Of a DNA stretch of 64,000 nt, positions 1-10,587 are shown piece by piece. This DNA is from Conchocele bisecta. Lineage: Eukaryota > Mollusca > Bivalvia > Lucinida > Thyasiridae. Below the pieces are notes generated by a model, which worked only from the letters and a program-made list of their open reading frames with translations, searched no databases and had not been told where the DNA came from. Location of the stretch: positions 59,965,530 to 60,029,529 of the forward strand of contig CM055279.1 in assembly GCA_029237695.1 (NCBI GenBank), read 5' to 3'. The translations under genes were made by a program, and so were the position numbers. Within the stretch, counting starts at the first letter, position 1. Each line of letters begins with the position of its first letter.

Positions 1-954
1 TATTGTACCCAGCGTACTATCCAACTTTCCCGACTCCGCGTATCTCTTGTAGTCGTTCACCCGCTGAGACGACGAGCGTTTTGGTCTTTCCGACGTCGCC
101 ATTTTGTCCTTCCCTCCTCCTTTCCACTAGAATGTCCTCATTCGTATATGAGACCACAGAATTAAATTGAATAATGAGGGGTAGCTATATTCTCGTTACA
201 TTACAGGAAGAATGCACAATAGCTATATAAAACACGAAAACGGACAATATCGAAATTTTTTAAACTCGAAAAAATTTCATGTCTAAAGCATATAAGCTGA
301 AAATCACCTGTGAGGGAAAATGAACACCTAGACCGGTCTGGAAGAAAATTTTATTTCCAACCAATCAGAGCAAAGCATTTAGAATAACCATGACGAAAAA
401 AACAAACAACTATATAACTTCATAAAAACTTAATTTCATTATAAGGTAATAATTATTATTGGAATAAACTATAATAATATAGAATTTCATAAAAAGAACA
501 AATAAATAACTAAATGAAATATAAATTTGACTGGTTAATAATTAAACAACTCAAGTATTCAAATACTAAATTTAAATCGTAAACCAGACTACGGAAATGA
601 GACCGGAAACAGTATGGACGAAAGGAAAAGTTTATTTTCAATATTCGAAGTAATTAACATTTTTAGAGCTAAAAATTCCCAAGAGTTTAGATTTGGACTC
701 GAACAGAGATTTTTCTTCCCAACTTCCGATACTTCACTGCGCATGTCAAAGATGTGATATGATTGACCGTGTCACGTGACGCGTATTGGTAAAAATAGCA
801 CGAGGTCGGAAAATACCCTTTCTGGTCGCGGCATATAAAATGCGATTTAACACCAATTAACATGCGCCGTAATTGAAAATAACTCGTTAGTGGGTAGACA
901 AATGACTCATATAAGGCATGACAGAAAATGAAAAGTAGTAGTACAGTGTAACCT
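1..954. other. No recognisable feature
   Basis: AT-rich sequence with no convincing reading frame and no inverted or tandem repeat that I could match elsewhere. Only short frames with no family resemblance are present. Confidence 0.5.
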
Positions 955-977
955 GTTGCGTGGGCATGTACCTTTAA
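955..977. repeat. Solo end of family E element
   Basis: The segment reads GTGGGCATGTACCTTTAA, which matches the right terminus of the family E elements at 2.2, 17.3 and 51.2 kb, including the TTAA at the edge. No body or left end is seen upstream, so this is a truncated remnant or a chance survivor of the terminal repeat. Confidence 0.4.
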
Positions 978-1002
978 GGCTGGTTTTCACAGAGGGCGGC
1001 CC

Positions 1003-1084
1003 TCATCTCGTGGTGTGAAATGTCCATATTTCACGAGTGTCTAATGGCACTCGTGAAATATAGACATTTCACATCACGAGATGA
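1003..1084. repeat. Fold-back (82-bp inverted repeat)
   Basis: Two arms of about 35 bp beginning TCATCTCGTGGTGTGAAATG face each other around a short spacer near 1043. They would form a nearly perfect hairpin. No copy was seen elsewhere in the window. Confidence 0.7.
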
Positions 1085-1349
1085 ACAGATATGTCATATT
1101 CGTTGCAAAAATATGAAAATCCTCTATATATTATTTTTTCATTCAATAATTTGTTGTTACTGCTTCAATACATACATACAGTAAATATATGTAAATACTA
1201 TTCCCGTGTTTGATGTCTTTATGTCTTCGTGTACTGTACCTGATGTATATATCCTGCTGATAGTGCTATATTTTCGGTAATTCATTGAGGAATAGCTGTT
1301 GCTCGGCTTTCGTTGTATGTGTTGTATTATGTTAGAGAATACTAAAGGG

Positions 1350-1738
1350 CACGAAAGTAGTCCGGTATAAAAAAAATAGTGCGGGCGTTTCAAGGTAGCA
1401 GGCACAGTTTGCTTGCAAATATTGATCCATTACTACCCAGTTTCACTTGAGGAACATTTTGGGGTGGTTGTAACACCAGTTTTCAGCATATGTGTAGCAT
1501 TTAAAAGAAAACACTGATCAGAACCTGTTGGTCACGTGATGTAAACAGAGTTTCCGTGGCGAAAAAATGTAAACAATATTGGGTGATACGACGAGGTTGG
1601 ATTTTTCTATCTTTGGAGTAAGTGATCTATTGTCTAATTCATGCAGAACCAGTTCTGACGGGCTGCTGGTCATGTACAAGTAGGTCCTACAGCATGAGAA
1701 ACTGGCATTACTGGATGGGATTCGGTTAACCTATATAC
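1350..1738 (+). repeat. Dispersed repeat P, copy 1
   Basis: About 390 bp that recurs in inverted orientation at 8.95-9.34 kb. Shared landmarks are the GTGCGGGCGTTT block, the AGTTTGCTTGCAAAT block, the AACCTGTTGGTCACGTGA block, AATTCATGCAGAACC and the end GGATGGGATTCGGTTAA. It has no coding capacity and no clear terminal repeats. It is probably a non-autonomous element or part of a larger one. Confidence 0.65.
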
Positions 1739-2233
1739 TTTTATTAAAGCTAGTTGGTGTTTTCTAACCTCTGATGTTGTGTTTCTGTTTCACGTACCGT
1801 TAATTTCTATTTGGGACTGTGCGCCGCTCGTCGTGGTGTGCATGTTTGTGCCGCGTTAAAGGCTCACCGACCAGCACGCGTGTAATGTGAGAATGCATTG
1901 CGTTCGTTTCTTATTTACATGGGTTAATGCGTCCCATTTGGGTTACATTGATCTCTATTTTGAACTGTTTTACTTTTTCCAAACCTTCATTCAGGTGCAC
2001 ACAGCACCTTGGCAACAGTATCAACAACGGAATTCGATGTACGACATGCTACACATGCACTACGCACAGACTGTGTATCCGACCCGTGTGATCAGGGTCT
2101 GCTATGTTCGGCATTACATCAAAGAAACACCCGTATTGCATGCATAACATTAGGAAGAAAAGAAATATTACTACACATATGTTCAAATGATTTTCGAAAA
2201 TGAAGTTGATAAACAGGAAGATTAATTTGTCGA
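1739..2233. other. No recognisable feature
   Basis: Unique-looking sequence. Overlapping short frames on both strands (about 1.9-2.3 kb) have no family resemblance and part of them runs into the family E element, so I do not call a gene. Confidence 0.4.
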
Positions 2234-2647
2234 TTAAAGGTACATGTCCACTCAGTATGCATAACATGTTCGTTATATCAGAGACATCAACAGATGCATT
2301 TTCTGACAAAATAAACATTCATTCACCACAGCCCCAAGTACTGATTGACATGATTATATATTTTATATCAGACGTACATTTCCACACTGATGTCAGGGGT
2401 GATAACCGTATTTTCAGGTGAAGTATTTAATTAGTATAAATACTTAAAAACATATCATGCCTCCTTTGCATATGAAAATAGTCCGACACCACCGCTCGTC
2501 ACTATCAGTAAAATAAATATTACTAAATTATTATTTCTGTATAGCGGGAACTCGTATTTTTTAGAACTGATGGAACAGTGACACAATTATACACTTATTT
2601 AATTCATATAAGAAACATTTTGTGTGTGCCTACTGAGTGGGCCTTTA
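2234..2647. mobile_element. Family E MITE, copy E1 (TTAA type)
   Basis: Begins TTAA-AGGTACATGTCCACTCAG and ends CTACTGAGTGGGCC-TTTA, about 407 bp between the ends. The termini are inverted repeats of each other. The left TTAA is intact and the right one is TTTA. The internal sequence, including CATTCATTCACC, TTTATATCAGACGTA and a TTTGCATATGAAAAT block, matches E2 (17.3 kb) and E3 (51.2 kb). There is no coding capacity. The TTAA duplication suggests mobilisation by a piggyBac- or Kolobok-type transposase (inference). Confidence 0.75.
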
Positions 2648-2904
2648 CGTTCCATTCATACAATGACCGTCCACAGTACCGTCCACATTCTGATAGGATT
2701 ATTGCCGTCAAGTCTATTAGTAGGAGTTAACGATTATCCGAGTGTCCCCAATATCAAACTAGGGTATCCCCAACTCGGTTAATGCTGTTGCGAAGGTCGC
2801 TCGATAATTAGATTGTTGCCATTATCAGTTAATACATCGTCAATATAAGGCAGTATATACAGTTGTAAAGTACAGTTTGATATGTGACTAGAACACTAGA
2901 GCTT

Positions 2905-3000
2905 ATATGTTTGGCGATCAGTGTAGATCCAGATCAGCCTGTGCATCCGCACAGTCTGATCAGGATCTACACCGTTCGCCATTCCAACAACGGCATGCTT
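2905..3000. repeat. Fold-back of the GATCAGACTGTGCGG type (G-related)
   Basis: The segment GTGTAGATCCAGATCAG...CTGATCAGGATCTACAC is a near-palindrome centred about 2950 on TGCATCCGCA. The same motif occurs as the core of family G (22.6 kb) and in fragments at 12.2, 12.37, 22.34, 38.5 and 53.0-53.15 kb. It is a high-copy palindromic core. Confidence 0.6.
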
Positions 3001-3230
3001 CTAACAGAAAATATCGATATTTTAACGCTATAAAAAAAAAAAGTATACCAGCCTGACATGGCGTTGTTTACATGCTTTGTTTATATAAACATTGGTGTAT
3101 AAATAAACATGAAATTCCTGTAGGTATTTCCCTTATGGCGCGTCGCTGTAGTCATGATCGATATATTGCGATTGACAAAACAGTTTCTCATACTGGAGCA
3201 GTGGGTAAACAGGCGGCTAACGGTGGCACT
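3001..3230. other. No recognisable feature
   Basis: Short AT-rich spacer with one A10 run near 3035. Nothing else seen. Confidence 0.4.
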
Positions 3231-3234
3231 TGTT

Positions 3235-3442
3235 ATTAGCCGATCTATTTATAGATCGATTAATATATTGGTCATCCATCGAATTCTGAAAAAGTTTGTA
3301 GCAACCCTTTTCTCCGCTATTCGGTAATCTACGAACGCGAATTTTGCTGTATCACTTCCAAATTGCATCAACCGATAAAGTTTGCATTTTTGGCAATTAT
3401 CTCCGTTTAAAACTTTAAATATAGCCAAATAACACAATTTTT
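3235..3442 (+). repeat. Dispersed repeat N, copy 1
   Basis: Starts with the palindrome TTAGCCGATCTATTTATAGATCG, whose centre is ATCTATTTATAGAT. It then carries a block (CATTTTTGGCAATTATCTC, AACTTTAAATATAGCCAAAT) that is found in reverse at 42.33-42.51 kb. The two copies lie 39 kb apart in opposite orientation. Non-coding. Confidence 0.65.
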
Positions 3443-4840
3443 AATACTTAATGAGCTGAACGCCTGAAGAGATTGAACCCGGAAGTTGTTGTTGTTGAAG
3501 TCCATAGTTGGCTCTAATGGCCATATACGCCAACATACGCCGATTTTTGGTCTAATTTAAAGCTTTTATTTATTAAACTGAACAAGTTTCAGCCACGTAT
3601 AATCGCGTAAAATGTGTTTATTCGGCTAATTTATAATCGACCTCTGCTCAATATCTCCTCCGACTAGTAACCCCAGCATCTCGGGTTTATCCCATTGGAT
3701 CGCGTATGCGCGTCATTTGACGCTAGTTAATATTCACAAAATTTTCCACCAATCAAAACGAAGAATTGCCCTTCATAGCGATTTGTTTACGTATCATGCA
3801 GGGATGGCAGGGATGCATCCAGCACGCGCGATTGCGGCAATTCCCCTTATTGTCAATGCCGCAAATTATTGATTGTCTCGCCCCCGACATCGCGCAAAAA
3901 ACAATCACGGATGGGCCCCTTTTTAAATGACCAGTGCGTACATTAAAAAAACGTAATTGACTATTTAAACGCGCTGCGTATTTAAATCATTGGAAGGCGT
4001 GCAGTTCAATCGAGTTTGTGCGGCCGTTGAACGTAAACTTCGAGTCGATTTGAACCATTTAAATCGATAAACAAGGGCTAAACAAGTGACAACGTTAACC
4101 TGTTATGCTCCATTAAGAAGTAATAAGCTTATGGCAAATCATATTACTTTGGGGCCGAGCTACTAAAGTGAATGGTGTGGCATGGAAATATTGAGTTCTG
4201 ATTTTGGGAATTTTCCTCATCGTGGACCCGTTTAATGCGGGATAGTACAACCCGTTGACCCGGCCTTAAATGACCTTAGCTGTTGATAGGCCGTTAAACA
4301 CAAATACTCACTCGCTCATTCATCCCCCCCCCCCCACCCCGAGACTCAGTAACTACTAAAATGCGGACATATATTGAACCCTGATTTGTCGGTAATAACG
4401 GCTAACATCATGCTCTGCATGACTTTTCATTTTAATTTTGCACTGCATGCGTTCGATCCTCACTTTGGCCATTATATATATATATTTTTTTATTTTTTAA
4501 ATATTGTTTTTGTGTTTTCTTTTTCTTTTTAATGCATCTTTATTACATGTAACAACAATTGACATGGTAATTATGAACCACATGTATCCACGTTTATTTA
4601 TTTATTTGTTTATTATCTGAAGTGAGAGGTTTATTTTTCGACATGGTGTTCTCCGTAACATATTTGCATTTGTAGTGAGTCGAGGTGGACTTTCACAATA
4701 ACACACGAATGTGCAGAATGAATTTCACAATGATTAGGTTCAAAGTGAAGTGTTTTATAATGTTGTGTAAAAGTAAATGCACGACTGTTTCGGGATGTAT
4801 GTGTTACCTCTGATGCCAAAATAGTAAAATCGAGAGAAAA
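3443..4840. other. No recognisable gene; simple-sequence patches
   Basis: About 1.4 kb without a supported gene. It contains a C12 run at 4324-4335, a TATATATATA/T-rich patch near 4475-4530 and otherwise unique AT-rich sequence. The frame at 4631-4870 (-) has no recognisable motif and runs into the tRNA-like segment. Confidence 0.45.
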
Positions 4841-4844
4841 ATGT

Positions 4845-4920
4845 ATGCCTTTGGCAGGATTCGAATTCACGACCGTCCGATTACCAAACAGCAGATCTAC
4901 CCACTAGAGCACTAAACGAT
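4845..4920 (-). repeat. tRNA-like SINE head (degenerate)
   Basis: Read on the minus strand, the segment has a box-A-like TAGTGCTCTAGTGGGTAGATC region and, about 35 bp later, a box-B-like GAATTCGAATCC. This is the layout of an RNA polymerase III promoter in a tRNA-derived SINE. The acceptor stem does not pair, so it is not a working tRNA gene. The SINE body downstream (below 4845) was not delimited. Confidence 0.4.
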
Positions 4921-5275
4921 GTTACTATTATTAGCAATTATATCGAATGTTAATGCGTTTGCGCTGGTACATGCATACAAATACCATGTCTACAACATAT
5001 CACGTAAACTATTTAAAAATAGCACGTGTTTACAATAATATTTACAAAGCGGTACACCTCTACACGAGTGTGTTGTTTGTACAGGATCTACACTGGTCAC
5101 AAATCCCATTAGTCACAGTTCTCCAGTAGCACCACAGTTTATAATATGTGTCTAGGAATTGAACACACATTGATGTCTGCAACCAGATTGTACTCATAAA
5201 TAAATTTTCAAATTGAAAATAGAGATGCTCGAAGTATTTCAAGTAACACATGTAAAGTAAACTATAAAGGAATAC

Positions 5276-5527
5276 TACGGAGGCCCGCAGGGGACGTATA
5301 CTTAATTTTGTATTTATTCTTTCCCACGATATAACAATTCGTTCCCTCAATTTAACAATTCGTTCCCACGAATTAACAATTCGTTCCCTCAATTGAACAA
5401 TTAGTTCCCGATTAACAATTCGGTGTCCTCAATTTAACTATTCGTTCCCACGAAATTGAGGGCAAGAATTGTTATTTCGTGGGAAAGAATTAATAAAAAA
5501 CATCCATGTCCCCTGCGGGGCTCCGTA
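5276..5527. mobile_element. Family J MITE, copy J1, with internal GGGAACGAATTGTT array
   Basis: Termini TACGGAGGCCCGCAGGGGACG and GTCCCCTGCGGGGCTCCGTA are inverted repeats. The interior consists of short alternating units (AACAATTCGTTCCCACGAA / AACAATTCGTTCCCTCAA) that turn over near 5450 into the complementary orientation. It is therefore both a tandem array and a fold-back. Relatives are J2 (22.0 kb) and J3 (55.4 kb). A TA at each edge is compatible with a TA target duplication (inference). Confidence 0.75.
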
Positions 5528-5971
5528 GAATACAGCATGTCCTTTGATATACATGGATGAAGCACCGGACCAACGGAGCCTGGTCCTAAAAGGACATGAT
5601 ATGCATTCCTAACTTAAAGCAAAGGCTGCATTTTATATCCTACTGTGTGGGACTATACGCAATAAAAACATCACCAACAATCACAAACACTATTTTCGGT
5701 CGGAGATCAATTGTAGTAAACAAATAACACTACTACATGTACTTTGGTCTTCTGAAAAAGATATGTATGTTATACGTTTTCCACCGTTGATATGTATATG
5801 TTTGTTAAAATAATAAGGTGAATGTACATTAGAAGTATGCACTCATGCTTATTATCGGCGAAGCATTTGATCTGGTGCCAATGCATCTGTTAATATCCGC
5901 GAAAAATGATAGCGTCGTCACAGGTGGCTATGGTAATTCGCTATCTTGTGACTATAATATAATGCATTCAT
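5528..5971. other. No recognisable feature
   Basis: Unique AT-rich spacer. No repeat, reading frame or RNA gene was recognised. Confidence 0.4.
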
Positions 5972-6175
5972 GCCTTCGTGGCATGGACCAGTCTGAACGG
6001 GAATGAGATTTTAAAGGCGTATTCGTGGCATGGAACAATCTGAACCATACCTTAGCTTTAGGGATGAGAATCTAAAGGCGCATTCGTGGCATGGACCAGT
6101 CTGAACCATATCTGAGCTTTGGTGATGAGATTTTAAAGGCACATTCGTGGGACGGACCAGTCTGAACCATACCTT
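5972..6175. repeat. Tandem repeat, ~61-bp unit
   Basis: The phrase TTCGTGGCATGGACCAGTC recurs at about 5974, 6022, 6083 and 6144 (spacing 47-48, 61 and 61 bp), followed each time by TGAACCATA, GATGAGA and TTTAAAGGC. Copies differ by several substitutions. Non-coding. Confidence 0.8.
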
Positions 6176-6446
6176 ACAAAGTACATGTATACTGTGAGGG
6201 AGAAATTTTCAATTTAAGGATAAATGTATTAATTGTTATTATAAAGAATTTATTACATTATCACAGCCATTTTGGCTGTGATAATGTAATCCATTCAGTA
6301 TAATAATTCTACATACTTTAAATCAACAAATATATGCAGCCGTTAGTTCTATATGAAATAATGCATTTTGGGAAAAATAAATGATTACTCCCTCAAAGTA
6401 CACTTTGCTAGATAAGTATTCTTTGCAATTTTGATGAAATCGGCTA
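6176..6446. mobile_element. Family A MITE, copy A1 (left end damaged)
   Basis: Shares the central palindrome TTACATTATCACAGCC/GGCTGTGATAATGTAA (centre near 6271), the GGAAAAATAAATGATTAC segment and the right end GAAATCGGCTA with A2-A5. The first ~20 bp of the left terminus are missing and the retained copy of the AAAGTATACTTT motif is degraded. Non-coding. Confidence 0.75.
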
Positions 6447-6604
6447 TTGTATGTGCATACGTACCTGCTATGAAAAGTTGTATCATCCCGGACACGGATC
6501 AGTGTGTACATGCATATAAACTCAGGAAATATCCTTTGTTAAAATCACAAACACGATGCAGATCATTAACCATATAACATCAGGGTATAGCGGTAGATAC
6601 CTGT

Positions 6605-6635
6605 ATTGTGCAGGCACCGAGTTGCATTAGCGGTG
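6605..6635. repeat. 31-bp direct repeat, left copy (flanks B1)
   Basis: A 31-bp sequence starting ATTGTGCAGGCACCGAG and ending GCATTAGCGGTG. It is repeated identically at 6854-6884, on the other side of B1. See the finding on long flanking duplications. Confidence 0.85.
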
Positions 6636-6640
6636 ATACC

Positions 6641-6850
6641 TGTTCGTAAGTGCAATCTTATGATAGTCTGTAAATTTCACATTAACTATGTTTTCTTGTA
6701 AACAATTATTGGATTTACATTTATTGAGCATAGGCTGCATATGCAGCCTATGCTCAACAAATGTAAATCCATCAATTGAAATTTCCAGCCTATTCCAAAT
6801 TTGCACTTAAGAACATTTTAGTCGTAAGAAGTTTAGTGAAACGGCCCCCA
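6641..6850. mobile_element. Family B fold-back MITE, copy B1 (one end truncated)
   Basis: Carries the family-B core ATTTATTGAGCATAGGCTGC/GCAGCCTATGCTCAA and the complete right arm ending AGTTTAGTGAAACGGCCCCC. The left arm starts only at TGTTCGTAAGTGCAA, so about 33 terminal bases are absent. It is flanked by 31-bp direct repeats. Confidence 0.8.
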
Positions 6851-6853
6851 GGA

Positions 6854-6884
6854 ATTGTGCAGGCACCGAGTTGCATTAGCGGTG
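6854..6884. repeat. 31-bp direct repeat, right copy (flanks B1)
   Basis: Identical to 6605-6635. It begins 3 bp after the CCCCCA terminus of B1. Confidence 0.85.
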
Positions 6885-7413
6885 TTCGGCTATTAAACAA
6901 TAGTGTAATTTATGGATGCCGCCGGAGTGTCCGGGTTTCACACCGGTGCCGTCCGGGAAGCTGATCAAATAGTTTGCACGGAACACGCAGCCGGTCCGGT
7001 TCTACTACGGTGAGACTATGGATAACCAACTATGATTACGGTTGACTACGGTTGTCCAGGGTAGACCGTAGTAGGTCAGTTGTATGTTTTACTGTTTAAT
7101 ATTATTCAGGATCGTGGCATTTTCCGATCCTTGCTTCAATTGCTATAGTTTTATCATTCATCTTACTCTGAAATTACAGTAGGGAATTAACATCTCTGCA
7201 CAAATGCATATTGACGTCATGCAACTATCCACAGACTACCCAGATATGGTTACCATAGAAACAACGCCGTTGTGGGCATTAATTTGCTGGTGTTACCTTG
7301 AGAACCGATGTACAGTGCAGTGTACATGCTTGGAAATCAGGCACAAATCAAGAAATAGGCGGGAACGCGATTACACGAGAGGAGTCCGAGCTTCTGCGTG
7401 AATGAAGTTTCAA
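6885..7413. other. No recognisable feature
   Basis: Unique sequence. The only pattern is clustered variants of CTACGGT/ACCGTAG around 7000-7070, which give a weak local inverted repeat. Confidence 0.4.
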
Positions 7414-7665
7414 TTAACCCTTACGCCGCTATATAATTGTTTTGTCGTCTGCTGTTTATTTGCTATTTATCATTGTTATTATCAAAAAAAACATACTTTA
7501 ACAGCACTTTATAATAATTTACAATATGCTTTGAAAGCACTTCAGAACCATTTCCATTGGAAATGATTCTGAAGTGCTGTCAGACCATGTTTTTATTGAG
7601 AAATAAGGCAATATTTAAAAGCAACAGCAGACGACAATTGTTGTGTGTAGCGGTCTAAGGGTTAA
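7414..7665. mobile_element. Family C MITE, piggyBac-like (TTAA type)
   Basis: TTAA-CCCTTACGCCGCTA at the left and TAGCGGTCTAAGGG-TTAA at the right. The inverted terminal repeats extend through GTCGTCTGCTG. The ends CCC...GGG beside TTAA match the known piggyBac layout (established). An inner palindrome CTTCAGAACCATTTCC/GGAAATGATTCTGAAG is centred near 7556. There is no transposase, so it would be non-autonomous. A relative lies inside the element at 50.6-51.1 kb. Confidence 0.75.
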
Positions 7666-8395
7666 AGGAACTACTCTAGACATAAATCGTTTATTGTATC
7701 ACCGCATTGCCTCGATATTGATTTCGAATGCCAAAACAATGCAATAGTTTCAGTACATGACGTCCAAAGTTTACACAAGATTCTCTATTCATAAATGTAT
7801 GAGTAATGTCAACGTCATTTGCGGAAAATATGATTGAGTATATAGGTGACAGATTCTTCAAACATGTCTGGGTCAATGTTGCTCTAATTTTCAAAGCAAT
7901 CACCATAACTTGTAACAAACAAATAGTGACATGCACGTACATATTGAATTTCGACCAAGCTGATATTACATCGTACTCAAAGCTTTCAAAGTATACTCAG
8001 TGACAACAGAAACCGTATATGTTTTAAAAGAGCACAACTATACTTCTAAACATCTATTTGTATCAGATCTACTTTAAAAGGAAGATGTTGAGACGATACA
8101 TTAACAGTACAATAATCACATGTTAGTTGGCCAAGTATGGTTTTGACATTTCGGACCCGTGAATCGGTATGGTTGAACGTTTCGGTGAAACATGTTGGTT
8201 GTGCACAGCCTCAAGATAACCGAATAAAGCTACGAGGTCACATGATAATCCAAAATGAAGTGCCGAGACAATGACCAACGAAATCAGGAAAACTGACGGC
8301 ATAACGTCGTTTGGATCTACTTCTTTCAGCGGAATACTTTGCCATGATTGCTGTATAACTTATGTACATGTATTTAACCCCTACGTCACATGTTG
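7666..8395. other. No recognisable feature
   Basis: Unique spacer. Overlapping frames on both strands (7.69-8.00 kb) show no family motif. Confidence 0.4.
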
Positions 8396-8754
8396 ATAAT
8401 TCCAGCACAAAACTATTTACACAATTCCCTAACATTTGATTGGCCCGTAGCAAGTCTCTGTCCAAAATTTATATCCCAGTAAACACCCACGCCGAACTAC
8501 TTTCCGTAACCGTGAGACACAGTTAAAATAATTACTTAAGAAAACGGAAAATAAACACATTTTCTTGATATATTTATTTCAAATGCTGGAATTATAAGGA
8601 ATGAATGGCATTTTTGTTGAATTTATCGGGGATATAAACTTGGAAAAGTCGCGGGAATACTGGACGAGGCCTTCCGGCCTTCGTCCAGTATTCCCGCGAC
8701 TTTTCCAAGTTTATACCCCGATAGATTCCACAAAAAGGCCATTCATCCCTATAA
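8396..8754 (+). mobile_element. Family D composite element, copy D1
   Basis: Two joined modules. Module 1 (8396-8598) has inverted ends ATAATTCCAGCA...TGCTGGAATTAT and an AT-rich body containing TTCCCTAACATTTGATTGG. Module 2 (8599-8754) is a near-perfect hairpin with arms from AATGAATGGC through CTTGGAAAAGTCGCGGG, centred near 8673. The same order and junction occur at 10.2, 14.87 and 44.56 kb, so the modules move as one unit. Flanks share only a weak ATGTACATGT repeat. Confidence 0.8.
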
Positions 8755-8944
8755 TGTACATGTCCTATGACATGCTTCAGTTATGTGAACTGAATATCGT
8801 TATTGCATAAACATTTTTTGTTATTATATACATCTCCTCTTCACCCAGATAAGCCAGTAGTATTGGAGTATACGGTTTTTTTTGTCGCGGAGAATATTAA
8901 GGATTACACCTGTCTAGTAAGGTTAGAACACACCAAATAGTTTT

Positions 8945-9335
8945 ACTATATAAATTAACCGAATCCCATCCAATAAGGCCAGTCTCTCCTACTTTCACTA
9001 TTCGTATGGATGCTGTGGGACCTACTTGTACATGACCTGCAGCCGGTCTGTAATGGTTCTGCATGAATTAAACAATAGGTTCACTTACTCCTAAGAAAGA
9101 AAAATTCCACCTAGTCATATCCCCCAATATTGTTTACATATTTTTGGCCACGTAAACTCACGTGACCAACAGGTTCAGTATTTTCTTTTAAATGCTACAA
9201 ATATGATGAAAACCGGTGTTAAAAACATCCCAACATGTGCCTCAAGTGAAACAGGGTAGTAAGAGATCAAGATTTGCAAGCAAACTGTGTCTGTGTCAAA
9301 ACGCCCGCACAATTTGTTTTATACTGGACTACTGG
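8945..9335 (-). repeat. Dispersed repeat P, copy 2 (inverted)
   Basis: Reverse-complement match of 1350-1738 across its length (TTAACCGAATCCCATCC at one end, AAACGCCCGCAC at the other), with scattered substitutions and small indels. The copies lie about 7.2 kb apart head to head. Confidence 0.65.
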
Positions 9336-9707
9336 GCGAGTTCGCGACATTTGATATTCTTTAAACTCGTAAGCAAAGGATGGCCGTATATCAGCTGCGT
9401 TTGTCACGTACAACCAACACGTGTGGAGATCAATCTTTCGCCCACACAATATAACTCCCGGAATGGTGATCTCGTTATACCGATTGCGTGCTCCGATAAC
9501 GTGTCACCATAGCAATATGTTTCCTATATGGACAGTTGTGACGAAGATATGTCAATTAAGACAGAATGTAGCACCAGTACAACGGGTATTGGGGTTTGAT
9601 ACTTCTTGAGTTGGTTTAATACTTAAAATAGGCATCAAGCATTCAAACTGTATATTAAGTACATGTAGTTTGCATTGTGCATACAAACGTAAATAAATAT
9701 ATCTAAA
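9336..9707. other. No recognisable feature
   Basis: Unique spacer. Short frames on both strands have no motif support. Confidence 0.35.
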
Positions 9708-9888
9708 TGTGGCTGTGACTAGAGAAATGGGGCTTATGCGACCGGTGTAGCCCCAGATCAGCCTTCGCAAGATCTGCATTGTTTGCCATTCATTCAGTCG
9801 AACGCCGACATTGCGTCCGACAAACAGCGTATGCGTTTATCCGGCCTCAGAGTAGTCACACATCACATAAGCCCCATTCCTTCAGTAC
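9708..9888. mobile_element. Family G MITE, copy G1
   Basis: Left end GTGGCTGTGACTAGAG followed by AAATGGGGCTTATG. The right end CACATAAGCCCCATT is its inverted counterpart. A GATCAGCCT segment in the middle corresponds to the GATCAGACTG core of G2. About 180 bp, non-coding. Confidence 0.6.
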
Positions 9889-10200
9889 ATACACATATTA
9901 GCACACGCTAGCATATGTGAGTAAAGGAACACTTTTGAATATAATGTAATAAATATATGTTCACGTATGGACAGTGTAGATAATATGACAGTTGAATTAC
10001 TGTACGCCAGTACCGTAACCAGGATGAGGCAGACGATTCGGTCGCTTCGTCAGTCATTTTGCCAAATCCCCGGGTGGCGGCTGGGAGAATGCTTCCTGAC
10101 TCTCATATCGGTACTTGGTTCGCATCGTCTGGTTTGTACCTCTGGTGACGGCCATGTACGCTGTGCAATTATTGTATCGTATGAAAATGAGACAATGGGC
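9889..10200. other. No recognisable feature
   Basis: Unique spacer. Overlapping frames on opposite strands are present but carry no family signature. Confidence 0.35.
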
Positions 10201-10225
10201 AGTGACTGATTGATGCTTACGTATA
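10201..10225. repeat. 25-bp direct repeat, left copy (flanks D3)
   Basis: Begins AGTGACTGATTGATGC and ends TTACGTATA. It is identical to 10588-10612 and abuts the D3 element exactly. Confidence 0.9.
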
Positions 10226-10587
10226 AGTCCAGCACAAAAATATTTACACAATTCCCTAACATTTGATTGGCCCGTAGCAAGTATCTGTCCAAAATGTGTA
10301 TCCCAGTAAACTCCCACGCCGAACTACTTTCTACAGGTGCGCTGTCAGTGCTGTCAATGTAAACAAATGGCTGTCGTCTGTCAAAATAAACACATTTTCT
10401 TGATGAATTTATCTCAAATGCTGGAATTATAAGGAATGAATGGCCTTTTTGTGGAATTTATCGGGGATATAAACTTGGAAAAGTCGCGGGAATACTGGAC
10501 GAGGCCTTCCGGCCTTCGTCCAGTATTCCCGCGACTTTTCCAAGTTTACACCCGGATAAATTCCACAAAAAGGCCGTTCATTCCTAT
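10226..10587 (+). mobile_element. Family D composite element, copy D3
   Basis: Same two-module organisation as D1: a TCCAGCACAAAA start, TGCTGGAATTAT at about 10420-10431, then a long hairpin centred near 10510 and the end CATTCCTAT. Within module 1 the stretch about 10331-10383 (GTGCGCTGTCAGTGCTG...) replaces the TAACCGTGAG...AACGGAAA stretch of the other copies. The element is bounded by 25-bp direct repeats. Confidence 0.8.

Noticed and set aside
1157..2421. A cluster of short frames on both strands at the start of the window
   Set aside because: Overlapping, short, no shared codon pattern, and partly inside repeat P and the family E element.
8601..8810. Small protein gene with repeated occurrence (MNGIFVEFIGDINLEKSREYW...) also at 14.8 and 44.5 kb
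   Set aside because: The frames run through the hairpin of the family D element and exist only because the hairpin lacks stops. The opposite arm encodes the complement.
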